From Tenacibaculum sp. 190524A02b (GTDB lineage Bacteria > Bacteroidota > Bacteroidia > Flavobacteriales > Flavobacteriaceae), in the NCBI RefSeq assembly GCF_964036645.1, contig NZ_OZ038525.1:3414001-3478000 (forward strand): 64,000 nt of DNA, written 5' to 3'. This document shows, in pieces, positions 38,338 to 44,938 of this stretch. Under the pieces are notes generated by a model, which had not been told where the DNA came from, did no database searches, and saw only the letters and a program-made list of their open reading frames with translations. The translations under genes were made by a program, and so were the position numbers. Each line of letters opens with the position of its first letter. Position 1 is the stretch's first letter.

Positions 38338-38361
38338 CACTTTTTCTTTAGATATTTTTAA

Positions 38362-38392
38362 TAAAAAAGCCTCCCAGTTTATACTGAAAGGC
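38362..38392 (-). terminator. Terminator of the P2 / 111-residue protein transcript
   Basis: GCCTTTCAGT/ACTGGGAGGC-type stem (10 bp) with a T-run on the minus strand, 55 bp after the stop of the 111-residue gene. Confidence 0.82.
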
Positions 38393-38446
38393 CATAGAAA
38401 AACCCTATTGTTACTACGTCTAATAAAGTGTTATATACTAATATAT

Positions 38447-38782
38447 TTAGTTTTCTTTAGAACCTTTTAAAAGTCCTTGGAATAGAATTTTATTATCTAT
38501 TTTCATGAGTTCAGATTGTATTACCTCAACTACTTTACTTCTTTCTTTTCCTTGCTTCAATAACTTATATGCCTTTTCAGCATAAGGTAAAGCTACTTTC
38601 TTAAAAGACTCATTACTCATTTCTTTTACCATAGCTTCACTCATATTAGCTCTTACTGCTCCATCTATAGTGTAAACAATTGAAAAGGCAGCACCTTTAC
38701 AAATATCCTTTTTTGTTACATCTTGCCCACATATATTGGTTATACAAAACAACAATAAACTTATAAATAGTATTTTTTTCAT
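38447..38782 (-). CDS. Small exported protein co-transcribed with peptide P2 (111 aa)
   Basis: The 111-residue protein has a signal peptide (MKKILFISLLLFCITNICGQ). The mature part of about 90 residues is helical, with a single Cys near residue 28 (DICKGAAFSIVYTIDGAV). I recognise no family. It starts 10 bp after the stop of peptide P2, with no terminator between, so P2 and this protein share the array promoter at 38947-39012. It is the only larger protein in the array and could be an immunity, carrier or partner protein for the peptides; that is inference from position. Confidence 0.75.
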   Translation of the reverse strand: MKKILFISLLLFCITNICGQDVTKKDICKGAAFSIVYTIDGAVRANMSEAMVKEMSNESFKKVALPYAEKAYKLLKQGKERSKVVEVIQSELMKIDNKILFQGLLKGSKEN

Positions 38783-38792
38783 TTTTACATTT

Positions 38793-38894
38793 TTAATTAC
38801 TTATTGCATAACTAGCTCCTTTTCCAAATTCTGATAAGATGTTTACTAAATTAAGCGTTGCTTTTTTAATATTGTTAAGTAATTTTTTTCCCAT
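38793..38894 (-). CDS. Small cationic peptide P2 of the tandem array (33 aa)
   Basis: The peptide starts MGKKLLNNIKKATLN and ends EFGKGASYAISN. It differs from P1 at a few positions and keeps the shared EFGK.A.YA core. Unlike the other units it has no terminator of its own but continues into the gene for a 111-residue exported protein. Its promoter and leader match the rest of the family. Confidence 0.75.
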   Translation of the reverse strand: MGKKLLNNIKKATLNLVNILSEFGKGASYAISN

Positions 38895-38946
38895 GATAAT
38901 TGATTTTAAATTTTTCCCTTGTGGTTATTCCCTCAAACAACCAACA

Positions 38947-39012
38947 CAAATATATAACTGATTTACAGTAATTAAAATGAAAATTCCGCAACTAAAAATG
39001 TTATTTTCCGCA
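38947..39012 (-). promoter_or_regulatory. Array promoter of P2 with paired half-sites
   Basis: TATATTTG -7 box at 38947-38954; CCG half-sites at 38986 and 39008. Confidence 0.75.
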
Positions 39013-39039
39013 ACATCTTAACTTTACTTATATAAATCA

Positions 39040-39111
39040 CAAAACCTCCTGAATTTCCCTCAGAAGGTGTTTGCTTTTCCCCTTAAATTATCCGCTCATA
39101 TTAATGAGTGA
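39040..39111 (-). ncRNA. Putative small RNA S2
   Basis: Same layout as S1: 5' CTCAT..ATGAG hairpin, TTTAAGGGGAAAA block and a terminator stem at 39044-39068 with a TTTTG tail. Confidence 0.55.
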
Positions 39112-39116
39112 CACTG

Positions 39117-39182
39117 CAAAGATATATGACCAATACCTTCTATAAAATGGGTTTTCCGCAACTAAATATGCTATTTTCCGTA
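39117..39182 (-). promoter_or_regulatory. Array promoter of S2 with paired half-sites
   Basis: TATCTTTG -7 box at 39117-39124; CCG half-sites at 39156 and 39178. Confidence 0.75.
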
Positions 39183-39204
39183 TAACTAAAATGTTTTAAA
39201 AAGA

Positions 39205-39232
39205 AAAAACCTCTCAATTAATACTGAGAGGT
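39205..39232 (-). terminator. Terminator of peptide unit P3
   Basis: ACCTCTCA/TGAGAGGT stem followed on the minus strand by a T-rich tract, 26 bp after the P3 stop. Confidence 0.85.
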
Positions 39233-39257
39233 TTATAATTTGGTTAGTGATTTCTTT

Positions 39258-39359
39258 TTAATGACTTAGTGCATATCCTGCTGCTTTGCCAAATTCTGAT
39301 AAAAGTGTTATAAAATTATGTGTTACTTTTTGTGTCTTGTTAAGTAATTGTTTCCCCAT
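39258..39359 (-). CDS. Small cationic peptide P3 of the tandem array (33 aa)
   Basis: The peptide starts MGKQLLNKTQKVTHN and ends EFGKAAGYALSH. P3, P4 and P5 form a close subgroup (G24-K-A-A-G28, a GxxxG-type helix-packing motif) and sit in nearly identical repeats of about 500 bp, so they arose by recent tandem duplication. Net charge is about +3, with no cysteine. It has its own promoter, leader hairpin and terminator. Confidence 0.78.
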   Translation of the reverse strand: MGKQLLNKTQKVTHNFITLLSEFGKAAGYALSH

Positions 39360-39413
39360 GATAATTGATTTTAAATTTTTCCCTTTAATGGTTATTCCCT
39401 CAAATAACCAATA

Positions 39414-39479
39414 CAAAAGTAAACCTGATACACCACAACTAAAACGGGAATTCCGCGAATTGATTTGTCTTTTTCCGTA
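39414..39479 (-). promoter_or_regulatory. Array promoter of P3 with paired half-sites
   Basis: TACTTTTG -7 box at 39414-39421; CCG half-sites at 39453 and 39475. Confidence 0.75.
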
Positions 39480-39542
39480 AGTATTGAACTTTTACACTTT
39501 CAGATAAATTAACTTGACAATTATACTTACCTGTATAAATCA

Positions 39543-39614
39543 CAAAACCTCCTGAATTTCCCTCAGAAGGTGTTTGCTTTTCCCCTTAAATTATCCGCTC
39601 ATATTAATGAGTGA
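39543..39614 (-). ncRNA. Putative small RNA S3
   Basis: Same layout and almost the same sequence as S2; terminator stem at 39547-39571. Confidence 0.55.
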
Positions 39615-39619
39615 CACTG

Positions 39620-39685
39620 CAAAGATATATGACCAATACCTTCTATAAAATGGGTTTTCCGCAACTAAATATGCTATTTTCCGTA
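39620..39685 (-). promoter_or_regulatory. Array promoter of S3 with paired half-sites
   Basis: TATCTTTG -7 box at 39620-39627; CCG half-sites at 39659 and 39681. Confidence 0.75.
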
Positions 39686-39705
39686 TAACTAAAATGTTTT
39701 AAAAA

Positions 39706-39735
39706 GAAAAAACCTCTCAATTAATACTGAGAGGT
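39706..39735 (-). terminator. Terminator of peptide unit P4
   Basis: ACCTCTCA/TGAGAGGT stem at 39712-39735 with a T-rich tract on the minus strand. Confidence 0.85.
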
Positions 39736-39760
39736 TTATAATTTGGTTAGTGATTTCTTT

Positions 39761-39862
39761 TTAATGACTTAGCGCATATCCTGCTGCTTTGCCAAATTCT
39801 GATAAAAGTGTTATAAAATTATGTGTTACTTTTTGTGTTTTGTTAAGTAATTGTTTCCCCAT
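39761..39862 (-). CDS. Small cationic peptide P4 of the tandem array (33 aa)
   Basis: The amino-acid sequence is identical to P3; only silent base changes are seen. It lies 503 bp from P3 in a near-copy of the same module. Conservation of the peptide with silent changes indicates selection on the protein. Confidence 0.78.
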   Translation of the reverse strand: MGKQLLNKTQKVTHNFITLLSEFGKAAGYALSH

Positions 39863-39914
39863 GATAATTGATTTTAAATTTTTCCCTTGTGATTATTCTC
39901 TCAAATAACCAATA

Positions 39915-39980
39915 CAAAAGTATACCTGATACACCACAACTAAAACGGGAATTCCGCGAATTGATTTGTCTTTTTCCGTA
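39915..39980 (-). promoter_or_regulatory. Array promoter of P4 with paired half-sites
   Basis: TACTTTTG -7 box at 39915-39922; CCG half-sites at 39954 and 39976. Confidence 0.75.
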
Positions 39981-40043
39981 AGTATTGAACTTTTATGCTT
40001 TCAGTTAAAATGGCTAGACAACTACACATACCTGTATAAATCA

Positions 40044-40115
40044 CAAAACCTCCTGAATTTCCCTCAGAAGGTGTTTGCTTTTCCCCTTAAATTATCCGCT
40101 CATATCAATGAGTGA
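40044..40115 (-). ncRNA. Putative small RNA S4
   Basis: Same layout as S1-S3, with a CTCATTGATATGAG 5' hairpin; terminator stem at 40048-40072. Confidence 0.55.
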
Positions 40116-40120
40116 CACTG

Positions 40121-40186
40121 CAAAGATATATGACCAATACCTTCTATAAAATGGGTTTTCCGCAACTAAATATGCTATTTTCCGTT
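40121..40186 (-). promoter_or_regulatory. Array promoter of S4 with paired half-sites
   Basis: TATCTTTG -7 box at 40121-40128; CCG half-sites at 40160 and 40182. On the plus strand the far site reads TCCGTTAAG, which fits the published LytTR half-site pattern. Confidence 0.75.
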
Positions 40187-40205
40187 AAGTAAAGTTTCTT
40201 AAAAA

Positions 40206-40235
40206 AGAAAAACCTCTCAATTAATACTGAGAGGT
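40206..40235 (-). terminator. Terminator of peptide unit P5
   Basis: ACCTCTCA/TGAGAGGT stem at 40212-40235 with a T-rich tract on the minus strand. Confidence 0.85.
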
Positions 40236-40260
40236 TTATAATTTGGTTAGTGATTTCTTT

Positions 40261-40362
40261 TTAATGACTTAGCGCATATCCTGCTGCTTTGCCAAATTCT
40301 GATAAAAGTGTTATAAAGTTATGTCTTACTTTTTGTGTCTTGTTAAGTAATTGTTTCCCCAT
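40261..40362 (-). CDS. Small cationic peptide P5 of the tandem array (33 aa)
   Basis: The peptide equals P3 and P4 except Thr13 is Arg. It lies 500 bp from P4 in the third close copy of the module. It shares the promoter, leader hairpin and terminator types. Confidence 0.78.
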   Translation of the reverse strand: MGKQLLNKTQKVRHNFITLLSEFGKAAGYALSH

Positions 40363-40416
40363 GATAATTGATTTTAAATTTTTCCCTTTAATGGTTATTC
40401 CCTCAAATAACCAATA

Positions 40417-40482
40417 CAAAAGTAAACCTGATACACCACAACTAAAACGGGAATTCCGCGAATAGATTTGTCTTTTTCCGTA
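40417..40482 (-). promoter_or_regulatory. Array promoter of P5 with paired half-sites
   Basis: TACTTTTG -7 box at 40417-40424; CCG half-sites at 40456 and 40478. Confidence 0.75.
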
Positions 40483-40544
40483 AGTATTGAACTTTTATGC
40501 TTTCAGATAAATTAACTTGACAATTATACTTACCTGTATAAATC

Positions 40545-40616
40545 ACAAAACCTCCTGAAATCCCTCAGAAGGTGTTTGCTTTTCCCCTTAAATTATCCGC
40601 TCATATCAATGAGTGA
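40545..40616 (-). ncRNA. Putative small RNA S5
   Basis: Same layout as S4; terminator stem at 40550-40573. Confidence 0.55.
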
Positions 40617-40621
40617 CACTG

Positions 40622-40687
40622 CAAAGGTATATGACCAATACCTTCTATAAAATGGGTTTTCCGCAACTAAAAATGTAATTTTCCGTA
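40622..40687 (-). promoter_or_regulatory. Array promoter of S5 with paired half-sites
   Basis: TACCTTTG -7 box at 40622-40629; CCG half-sites at 40661 and 40683. The base change relative to S1-S4 keeps the TAnnTTTG consensus. Confidence 0.75.
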
Positions 40688-40707
40688 CAAATAAAATGCT
40701 TTACAAA

Positions 40708-40736
40708 TAAAAACCTCTCGATAGTATTCGAGAGGT
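40708..40736 (-). terminator. Terminator of the 10-residue ORF unit
   Basis: ACCTCTCG/CGAGAGGT stem at 40713-40736 with a T-rich tract on the minus strand. Confidence 0.85.
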
Positions 40737-40773
40737 CTTAGAGTCGTCTTTGTTCATCCATTATACTTGTAAT

Positions 40774-40806
40774 TTATTTACCAGTACTAATTTCAAAATA
40801 AGACAT
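40774..40806 (-). CDS. Possible 10-residue peptide of the array
   Basis: The unit occupies the place of a 33-residue peptide gene between S5 and S6 and has a full array promoter and terminator, but the only ORF found is ATG-initiated and reads MSYFEISTGK. It could be a very short peptide, or the transcript (about 40700-40867) may act as RNA. A decayed peptide gene is also possible. Confidence 0.35.
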   Translation of the reverse strand: MSYFEISTGK

Positions 40807-40872
40807 TGTTGGTTCTTTTTATTAAAGTTTACCCGATCTAGTTTTTCAACTAATTATTCAAATAATCTTTGG

Positions 40873-40938
40873 CAAAATTAAATTCAAATAAATGTATCTA
40901 AAAGGGTTTTTCCGTTGTTAAAATTGTATAATTCCGCA
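40873..40938 (-). promoter_or_regulatory. Array promoter of the 10-residue ORF unit
   Basis: TAATTTTG -7 box at 40873-40880; CCG half-sites at 40912 and 40934. The spacings are the same as in the other 14. Confidence 0.72.
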
Positions 40939-40974
40939 ATAAAACAATCAAGATATGTTTCCTATATAAAAACA

Positions 40975-41046
40975 CAAAACCTCCTGAAATCCCCTCAGAA
41001 GGTGTTTGCTTTTCCCCTTAAATTATCCGCTCATGATTGAGTGACA
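40975..41046 (-). ncRNA. Putative small RNA S6
   Basis: 5' hairpin CTCAATCATGAG, TTTAAGGGGAAAA block and terminator stem at 40979-41003. The promoter region has diverged more than in S1-S5, but the RNA body is conserved. Confidence 0.55.
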
Positions 41047-41051
41047 TACTA

Positions 41052-41117
41052 CAAATTTACAAGAAGTATATTTTTCACTAAAGGGGATTTCCGCATATAA
41101 AAGTGTAGTTTTCCGTT
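41052..41117 (-). promoter_or_regulatory. Array promoter of S6 with paired half-sites
   Basis: TAAATTTG -7 box at 41052-41059; CCG half-sites at 41091 and 41113. Confidence 0.75.
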
Positions 41118-41141
41118 AACCCTATTCTTAAAGTAAACTAC

Positions 41142-41228
41142 CTCGGGGCAAGCCCATGAGGCATTTAATAAGATAATACGTTTAATTTCGAGGCAAGCCT
41201 CGGGATATTATACCCTTTGGCGGTACCA
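41142..41228. repeat. Interspersed repeat-like element, copy 1
   Basis: It contains CTCGGGGCAAGCCCATGAG and GAGGCAAGCCTCGGG, two short inverted repeats. A diverged relative is at 42047-42136. It looks like a dispersed intergenic element that inserted in the array. Confidence 0.4.
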
Positions 41229-41242
41229 ATAAATTATTCCAT

Positions 41243-41271
41243 AAAAAAAGTCTCTTAAATTAATAAGAGAC
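41243..41271 (-). terminator. Terminator of peptide unit P6
   Basis: GTCTCTTA/TAAGAGAC stem with seven Ts on the minus strand, about 80 bp after the P6 stop. Confidence 0.82.
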
Positions 41272-41349
41272 CTTTATGAATAATTAAACTACCTTAACAA
41301 CAATTATCAAGGTATTAAACCCTTAGTTACTACCTTAGGTTCAAATTCT

Positions 41350-41451
41350 TTAATGCCTAAGTGCATAACTTGCACCTTTTCCAAATTCAGCTAAAGCTGA
41401 TAAAACTCCTACTAGAGCATTTTTTACTTTTTTAAATAATTGTTTTCCCAT
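41350..41451 (-). CDS. Small cationic peptide P6 of the tandem array (33 aa)
   Basis: This is the most diverged member. It starts MGKQLFKKVKNALVG and ends EFGKGASYALRH, again exactly 33 residues with E22-F-G-K25, A27, Y29 and A30 kept. Net charge is about +5. Positions 11-21 are strongly hydrophobic and alternate with the basic N-terminus, as in membrane-active peptides. It has its own array promoter (-7 box 41505-41512) and leader hairpin. Confidence 0.75.
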   Translation of the reverse strand: MGKQLFKKVKNALVGVLSALAEFGKGASYALRH

Positions 41452-41504
41452 TTTTAATATGTTTTAAATTTTTCCCTTATGGTTATTCCCTCAAATAACC
41501 AATA

Positions 41505-41570
41505 CAAATATACCACTGATAATCAGCGTTAAAAATGGGTTTACCGTTGTTAAAACCGTAATTTTCCGCA
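41505..41570 (-). promoter_or_regulatory. Array promoter of P6 with paired half-sites
   Basis: TATATTTG -7 box at 41505-41512; CCG half-sites at 41544 and 41566, with a third CCG between them at 41556. Confidence 0.72.
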
Positions 41571-41590
41571 AAACAAAACATTATAAAATA

Positions 41591-41664
41591 CAAAACCTTC
41601 TAGATTTCCCCATCTAGAAGGTTTCATTTTCCCCTTAAATTATTCTTCTCATAAAAACGAGTAA
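41591..41664 (-). ncRNA. Putative small RNA S7
   Basis: 5' hairpin CTCGTTTTTATGAG, AATTTAAGGGGAAAA block and a perfect 12-bp terminator stem (AACCTTCTAGAT and complement) with a TTTTG tail. The stem differs from S1-S6 while the block is kept. Confidence 0.55.
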
Positions 41665-41669
41665 CACTA

Positions 41670-41735
41670 CAAATATATCTTCTATTCTGTTTTTTAAAAA
41701 GGGGATTTCCGCACAAAAAAATGTAGTTTTCCGCA
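41670..41735 (-). promoter_or_regulatory. Array promoter of S7 with paired half-sites
   Basis: TATATTTG -7 box at 41670-41677; CCG half-sites at 41709 and 41731. Confidence 0.75.
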
Positions 41736-41879
41736 AAACACAACCATAAACAACTGTTTTACTGAAGCTTAAACCACATAAAAACTTAAAAACAATAAAC
41801 TATGTACTTATAAATACACTTTATAATTTTCAAAGTGATAATGGGAAAATTGTAAGATACAGCAGTTAATTTTTCGACA

Positions 41880-41965
41880 TAAAAAAAACCTTCTAGCTTA
41901 GGCCTGAAGGTTTTCTTTTAAATTTCCTCTTCTTCTCAAGGAATTTCTCCCTTTACGATTAACTC
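41880..41965 (-). ncRNA. Putative small RNA S8
   Basis: About 85 nt with AAAGGGAGAAA in place of the usual block and a terminator stem ACCTTC..GAAGGT followed by eight Ts. It is the rightmost unit and lacks the CTCAT hairpin. Confidence 0.5.
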
Positions 41966-41970
41966 TGTAA

Positions 41971-42036
41971 CAAAGTTATGCAACATTCAAGGGGTAGAAA
42001 AAGGGATGTCCGCACAAAAAAATGTTGTTTTCCGCA
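41971..42036 (-). promoter_or_regulatory. Array promoter of S8 with paired half-sites
   Basis: TAACTTTG -7 box at 41971-41978; CCG half-sites at 42010 and 42032. Confidence 0.75.
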
Positions 42037-42046
42037 AATGAATTGC

Positions 42047-42136
42047 TTCCATGAAGCATCCGGGATATCTAGCCTAAATAAAAAATTATTCGATGCAAGG
42101 CATCGGGAATTAAATTTTTGGCTATCGCCCTTGCGA
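42047..42136. repeat. Interspersed repeat-like element, copy 2
   Basis: It contains TTCCATGAAGCATCCGGG and TTCGATGCAAGGCATCGGG, arranged like the element at 41142-41228 but diverged. Confidence 0.35.
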
Positions 42137-42232
42137 TTAAACAACCTATTTTATAAGAACTTCGCTTTTCTTTGTATGATGATAAACAACGTTAGTTAAA
42201 GTTGTTTTTCTAGAATCAAATCTTATACCAAG

Positions 42233-42259
42233 ATAGCTTTTTTTATACTGAAAAGCTAT
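42233..42259. terminator. Hairpin downstream of the response regulator gene
   Basis: ATAGCTTTT/AAAAGCTAT stem 17 bp beyond the regulator stop. The T-run is better on the plus strand, so its direction is uncertain. Confidence 0.4.
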
Positions 42260-42275
42260 TTTTTGTAGTATTATT

Positions 42276-42953
42276 TTAATCCAAAATACCTAACTCCTTA
42301 GCCTTCAACACTAAATCAGTATTGTTATTGGCATTTAAATCTGTACGTAATTTTGCTAACTTACTTTCAATAGCTCTAATTTTAACTAAATTCCCATCAG
42401 GCTTTGTAATTACACCTTCCATATTTGAGATTTTAGTATGCCTTGGTAATTCCTTTAAAATTTGAACGGCTACATCATCCATTTGAATTTCAATCATAGC
42501 ACGTTTCATTAATTTTTCATGAATTTCATGCGTGTAATACGTTTCATCATTCAACATTTTTTGAATGGCAAAGTTCAACTCGTTTGTATTACACTTTCCT
42601 TTTAAAATATAAGCTAACGGGTTTAGGTTACGTACTACATTATATACTCTATTGGTTTCTGAATGTCCAGTAATTACTCCCACTTTTATGGGTAATTTTT
42701 CTTTTTGAATAGCTTTAATCAAGTTTTCTCCACCATCAATAGTATTATTATCCGTAGCATTATCAAAACTTAAATCGGTAAAAAGTATATGAAAAGGTTC
42801 TGTATGCAGATGTGATTTTACCATATGAAAAGCCTCATCACAAGAATTGGTACTGGTTATGTCAAGTCCATCAATATCTTTAAGATATGAAAGTATTCCC
42901 TCAATAATTAGTTGATGATCATCAACAAAAAGTATTTTTATTTTATCAGACAT
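42276..42953 (-). CDS. Response regulator with divergent LuxR-like DNA-binding end
   Basis: The 225-residue regulator has a receiver domain (ILFVDDHQLIIEG, then HILFTDLSFDNA with the likely phospho-Asp, and LAYILKGKC with the conserved Lys). The C-terminal part ends ESKLAKLRTDLNANNNTDLVLKAKELGILD, which aligns with the last helices of LuxR-type domains, although the usual LSxREREVL start is missing. It overlaps the kinase gene by 8 bp. Its position beside the small-peptide array makes it a candidate regulator of that array, but paired direct half-sites are less usual for LuxR-type proteins. Confidence 0.85.
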   Translation of the reverse strand: MSDKIKILFVDDHQLIIEGILSYLKDIDGLDITSTNSCDEAFHMVKSHLHTEPFHILFTDLSFDNATDNNTIDGGENLIKAIQKEKLPIKVGVITGHSETNRVYNVVRNLNPLAYILKGKCNTNELNFAIQKMLNDETYYTHEIHEKLMKRAMIEIQMDDVAVQILKELPRHTKISNMEGVITKPDGNLVKIRAIESKLAKLRTDLNANNNTDLVLKAKELGILD

Positions 42954-44805
42954 TTAAAGGTATTTGAATATTGGTTTCAGTTCCCAAACCTACCTTACTA
43001 CTAATTGCGAGTTCTCCCTTTAACTCCTCAACTCTTTCTTGTAAATTATGTAAACCGATTCCCTTTTTACTAATGGTGGTATCAAAACCAATACCATTAT
43101 CAGTAATATTCAAAAATACATTTTTTTTATGTACCGAAAAAACTATCATTACTTTTGATGCTTCTGCATGTTTTTTACAGTTTTGTAAACTCTCTCTAGT
43201 ACATATATATAATAGTCTTTTTAAAGTACTATCTACCTCTTCCCAATTGTGCTCATTTAAACCTTGTACAACAATTCTAAACCCTGGCTCAAAATAATCG
43301 GTAACCAAATTGATAATCTGATCTTTAAAAGAAACTTTTTTAAAACTTACACTACTTAACTGGTGCGATAAGTTTCGTACATTTTCTTTAACGGCATCCA
43401 ATCTTTGGGCTTCGTCTAAAAGTTGTGAACGTTCTAGTTTTCTATGTAGTAAACGTAAATCTCCTGCTACTTCATCATGCAAGGCTTTGGCAATTTGTTT
43501 ACGCTCTTGCTCTCGTGCTTGTGCTTTTTGTAATTGTGCTTGGTATAACAATTTTCTTCGTCTGAAAACAAAAAACAAAATACTAAACCCTAAACCTAAT
43601 AAACTGATTAATGACATTAGCCAACCAATGATTTTTTGTTGGGTTTGCCTTACTATCTCTGCTTGTTTTTTATCGTTTTCTGCTTTTAAAAAGGTGTTTT
43701 CTTCTTCTTTTTTAGTGGTTTCATAACGGATTTTTGCAAATTGGTTTTTTAAACTCCGTTCTTTCTTTATTAAACTATCATTTAGTTGTATGTATTCTTT
43801 TAAATAATTGGTTGCTTCTTCTCCTTTGCTAAGCTCAGATAATAATTCCAAAGCTTCTAACCAACGTTTATTGTTATGGGTTTGTTTTGCATACTTTAAA
43901 GCTTTAATTAAATTAAACTTAGCCAAATTAAAATCCTCACTATCAATATAATACCTGCCTATATTTACATAAACAGTACTTAATCTATTAAAATCCTTTA
44001 GCTTTTCTCTTATATCAGCAACTTCTATATATTTACCCAAAATATCTTTACTCACACCTAAAGAAGAACTGCTAACAGCAAAATTCTCTAATAGTAAGGT
44101 ATAATTTTCTGGATACTTAATTTTTATGCTATCAAATGCTAGACCTTCCTCAAAATACTCTATCGCTTTTTTATGCTGGTCTCTTTTCTGGTACAGTAAT
44201 CCTAAGTTGTTAAAAACTCTTAAATATCCTATTTCCTTTACTTGTTTATTATTATTTAACTTACTAACCTCATGCGCTTTATTATAATAATCTATCGCAT
44301 CTTTTTTTCTATCAAACTCTTCAGATATTAAACCTAAATTATTATACAAGCTCTCTAAAAACCTAAATGATTTAATTGGCTCTAAGTAATGCAATGCTTC
44401 AATAGAACTTATTTCACTACCTAAAAAATCCTTTGCATCCCTTTGCAAAACAGCAATACTTAACAACCTCCTTCCAACTTCTAAGGAATCTTTTAAATCT
44501 TTTGATATTTTTTTTGATTCATGATAAAAATAATAAGAACTATCAGCTATAAATTTGATTCTGTGATGAAGAGCTTTAAAATGATAATATTTAGCTAAGG
44601 CGGAAGAATCCTTATATTTTCTATATAATTGTAATAATTTTTTTCCTGATTTATTTAAAGTAAAAGTATCTTTCTTATAATAAGAATCTATACCTATCTC
44701 TACCAATTTTTTTTTCCTTAAATCATAAGAACTCAACAACTCTTCACCTTGTTGAGAAAATGTAGTAGTTATCGATAAAATTATAATTATGAGAAAAAAG
44801 CGCAT
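42946..44805 (-). CDS. TPR-containing sensor histidine kinase (HisKA_3 type), second system
   Basis: The 619-residue kinase has a signal peptide (ending TTFSQQ), TPR repeats over about residues 45-335 (for example RKKDAIDYYNKAHEVSKLN and HKKAIEYFEEGLAF), a coiled region, and one membrane helix near 393-415 (IIGWLMSLISLLGLGFSILFFVF). HisKA_3 has His443 in IAKALHDEVAGDL, and the HATPase has DNGIGFDTTISKKGIGLHNLQERVEELKGEL. It is built like the kinase at 19.1 kb. It probably senses an extracellular peptide or protein and controls the overlapping regulator gene. Confidence 0.9.
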   Translation of the reverse strand: MRFFLIIIILSITTTFSQQGEELLSSYDLRKKKLVEIGIDSYYKKDTFTLNKSGKKLLQLYRKYKDSSALAKYYHFKALHHRIKFIADSSYYFYHESKKISKDLKDSLEVGRRLLSIAVLQRDAKDFLGSEISSIEALHYLEPIKSFRFLESLYNNLGLISEEFDRKKDAIDYYNKAHEVSKLNNNKQVKEIGYLRVFNNLGLLYQKRDQHKKAIEYFEEGLAFDSIKIKYPENYTLLLENFAVSSSSLGVSKDILGKYIEVADIREKLKDFNRLSTVYVNIGRYYIDSEDFNLAKFNLIKALKYAKQTHNNKRWLEALELLSELSKGEEATNYLKEYIQLNDSLIKKERSLKNQFAKIRYETTKKEEENTFLKAENDKKQAEIVRQTQQKIIGWLMSLISLLGLGFSILFFVFRRRKLLYQAQLQKAQAREQERKQIAKALHDEVAGDLRLLHRKLERSQLLDEAQRLDAVKENVRNLSHQLSSVSFKKVSFKDQIINLVTDYFEPGFRIVVQGLNEHNWEEVDSTLKRLLYICTRESLQNCKKHAEASKVMIVFSVHKKNVFLNITDNGIGFDTTISKKGIGLHNLQERVEELKGELAISSKVGLGTETNIQIPLNV

Positions 44806-44883
44806 TAGGATACTTTAATTCTCAGTAAAAGTAACACATTCTTAACTAAGATTAAGCACATAGTAAAGTTATTTTATAAATAA

Positions 44884-44911
44884 AGCAACCTTTAAATGAT
44901 TAAAGGTTGCT
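44884..44911 (-). terminator. Terminator of the Gly/Asp-rich ORF
   Basis: GCAACCTTTAA/TTAAAGGTTGC stem with a TTTATTT tail on the minus strand, between the small ORF and the kinase gene. Confidence 0.75.
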
Positions 44912-44938
44912 TCCTAATAGTTTTTTTTTGGTATAAGT

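Noticed and set aside
39286-39480. Plus-strand 64-codon ORF over P3
   Set aside because: It is antisense to P3 and its promoter; no start context, and it breaks up in the sister modules.
37894-41451. CRISPR array
   Set aside because: The repeats are about 500 bp modules with promoters, ORFs and terminators, not short repeats with unique spacers, and no cas genes are present.
41978-42199. Plus-strand 73-codon ORF at the right end of the array
   Set aside because: It crosses the S8 promoter and an interspersed repeat; the composition does not look like a protein.
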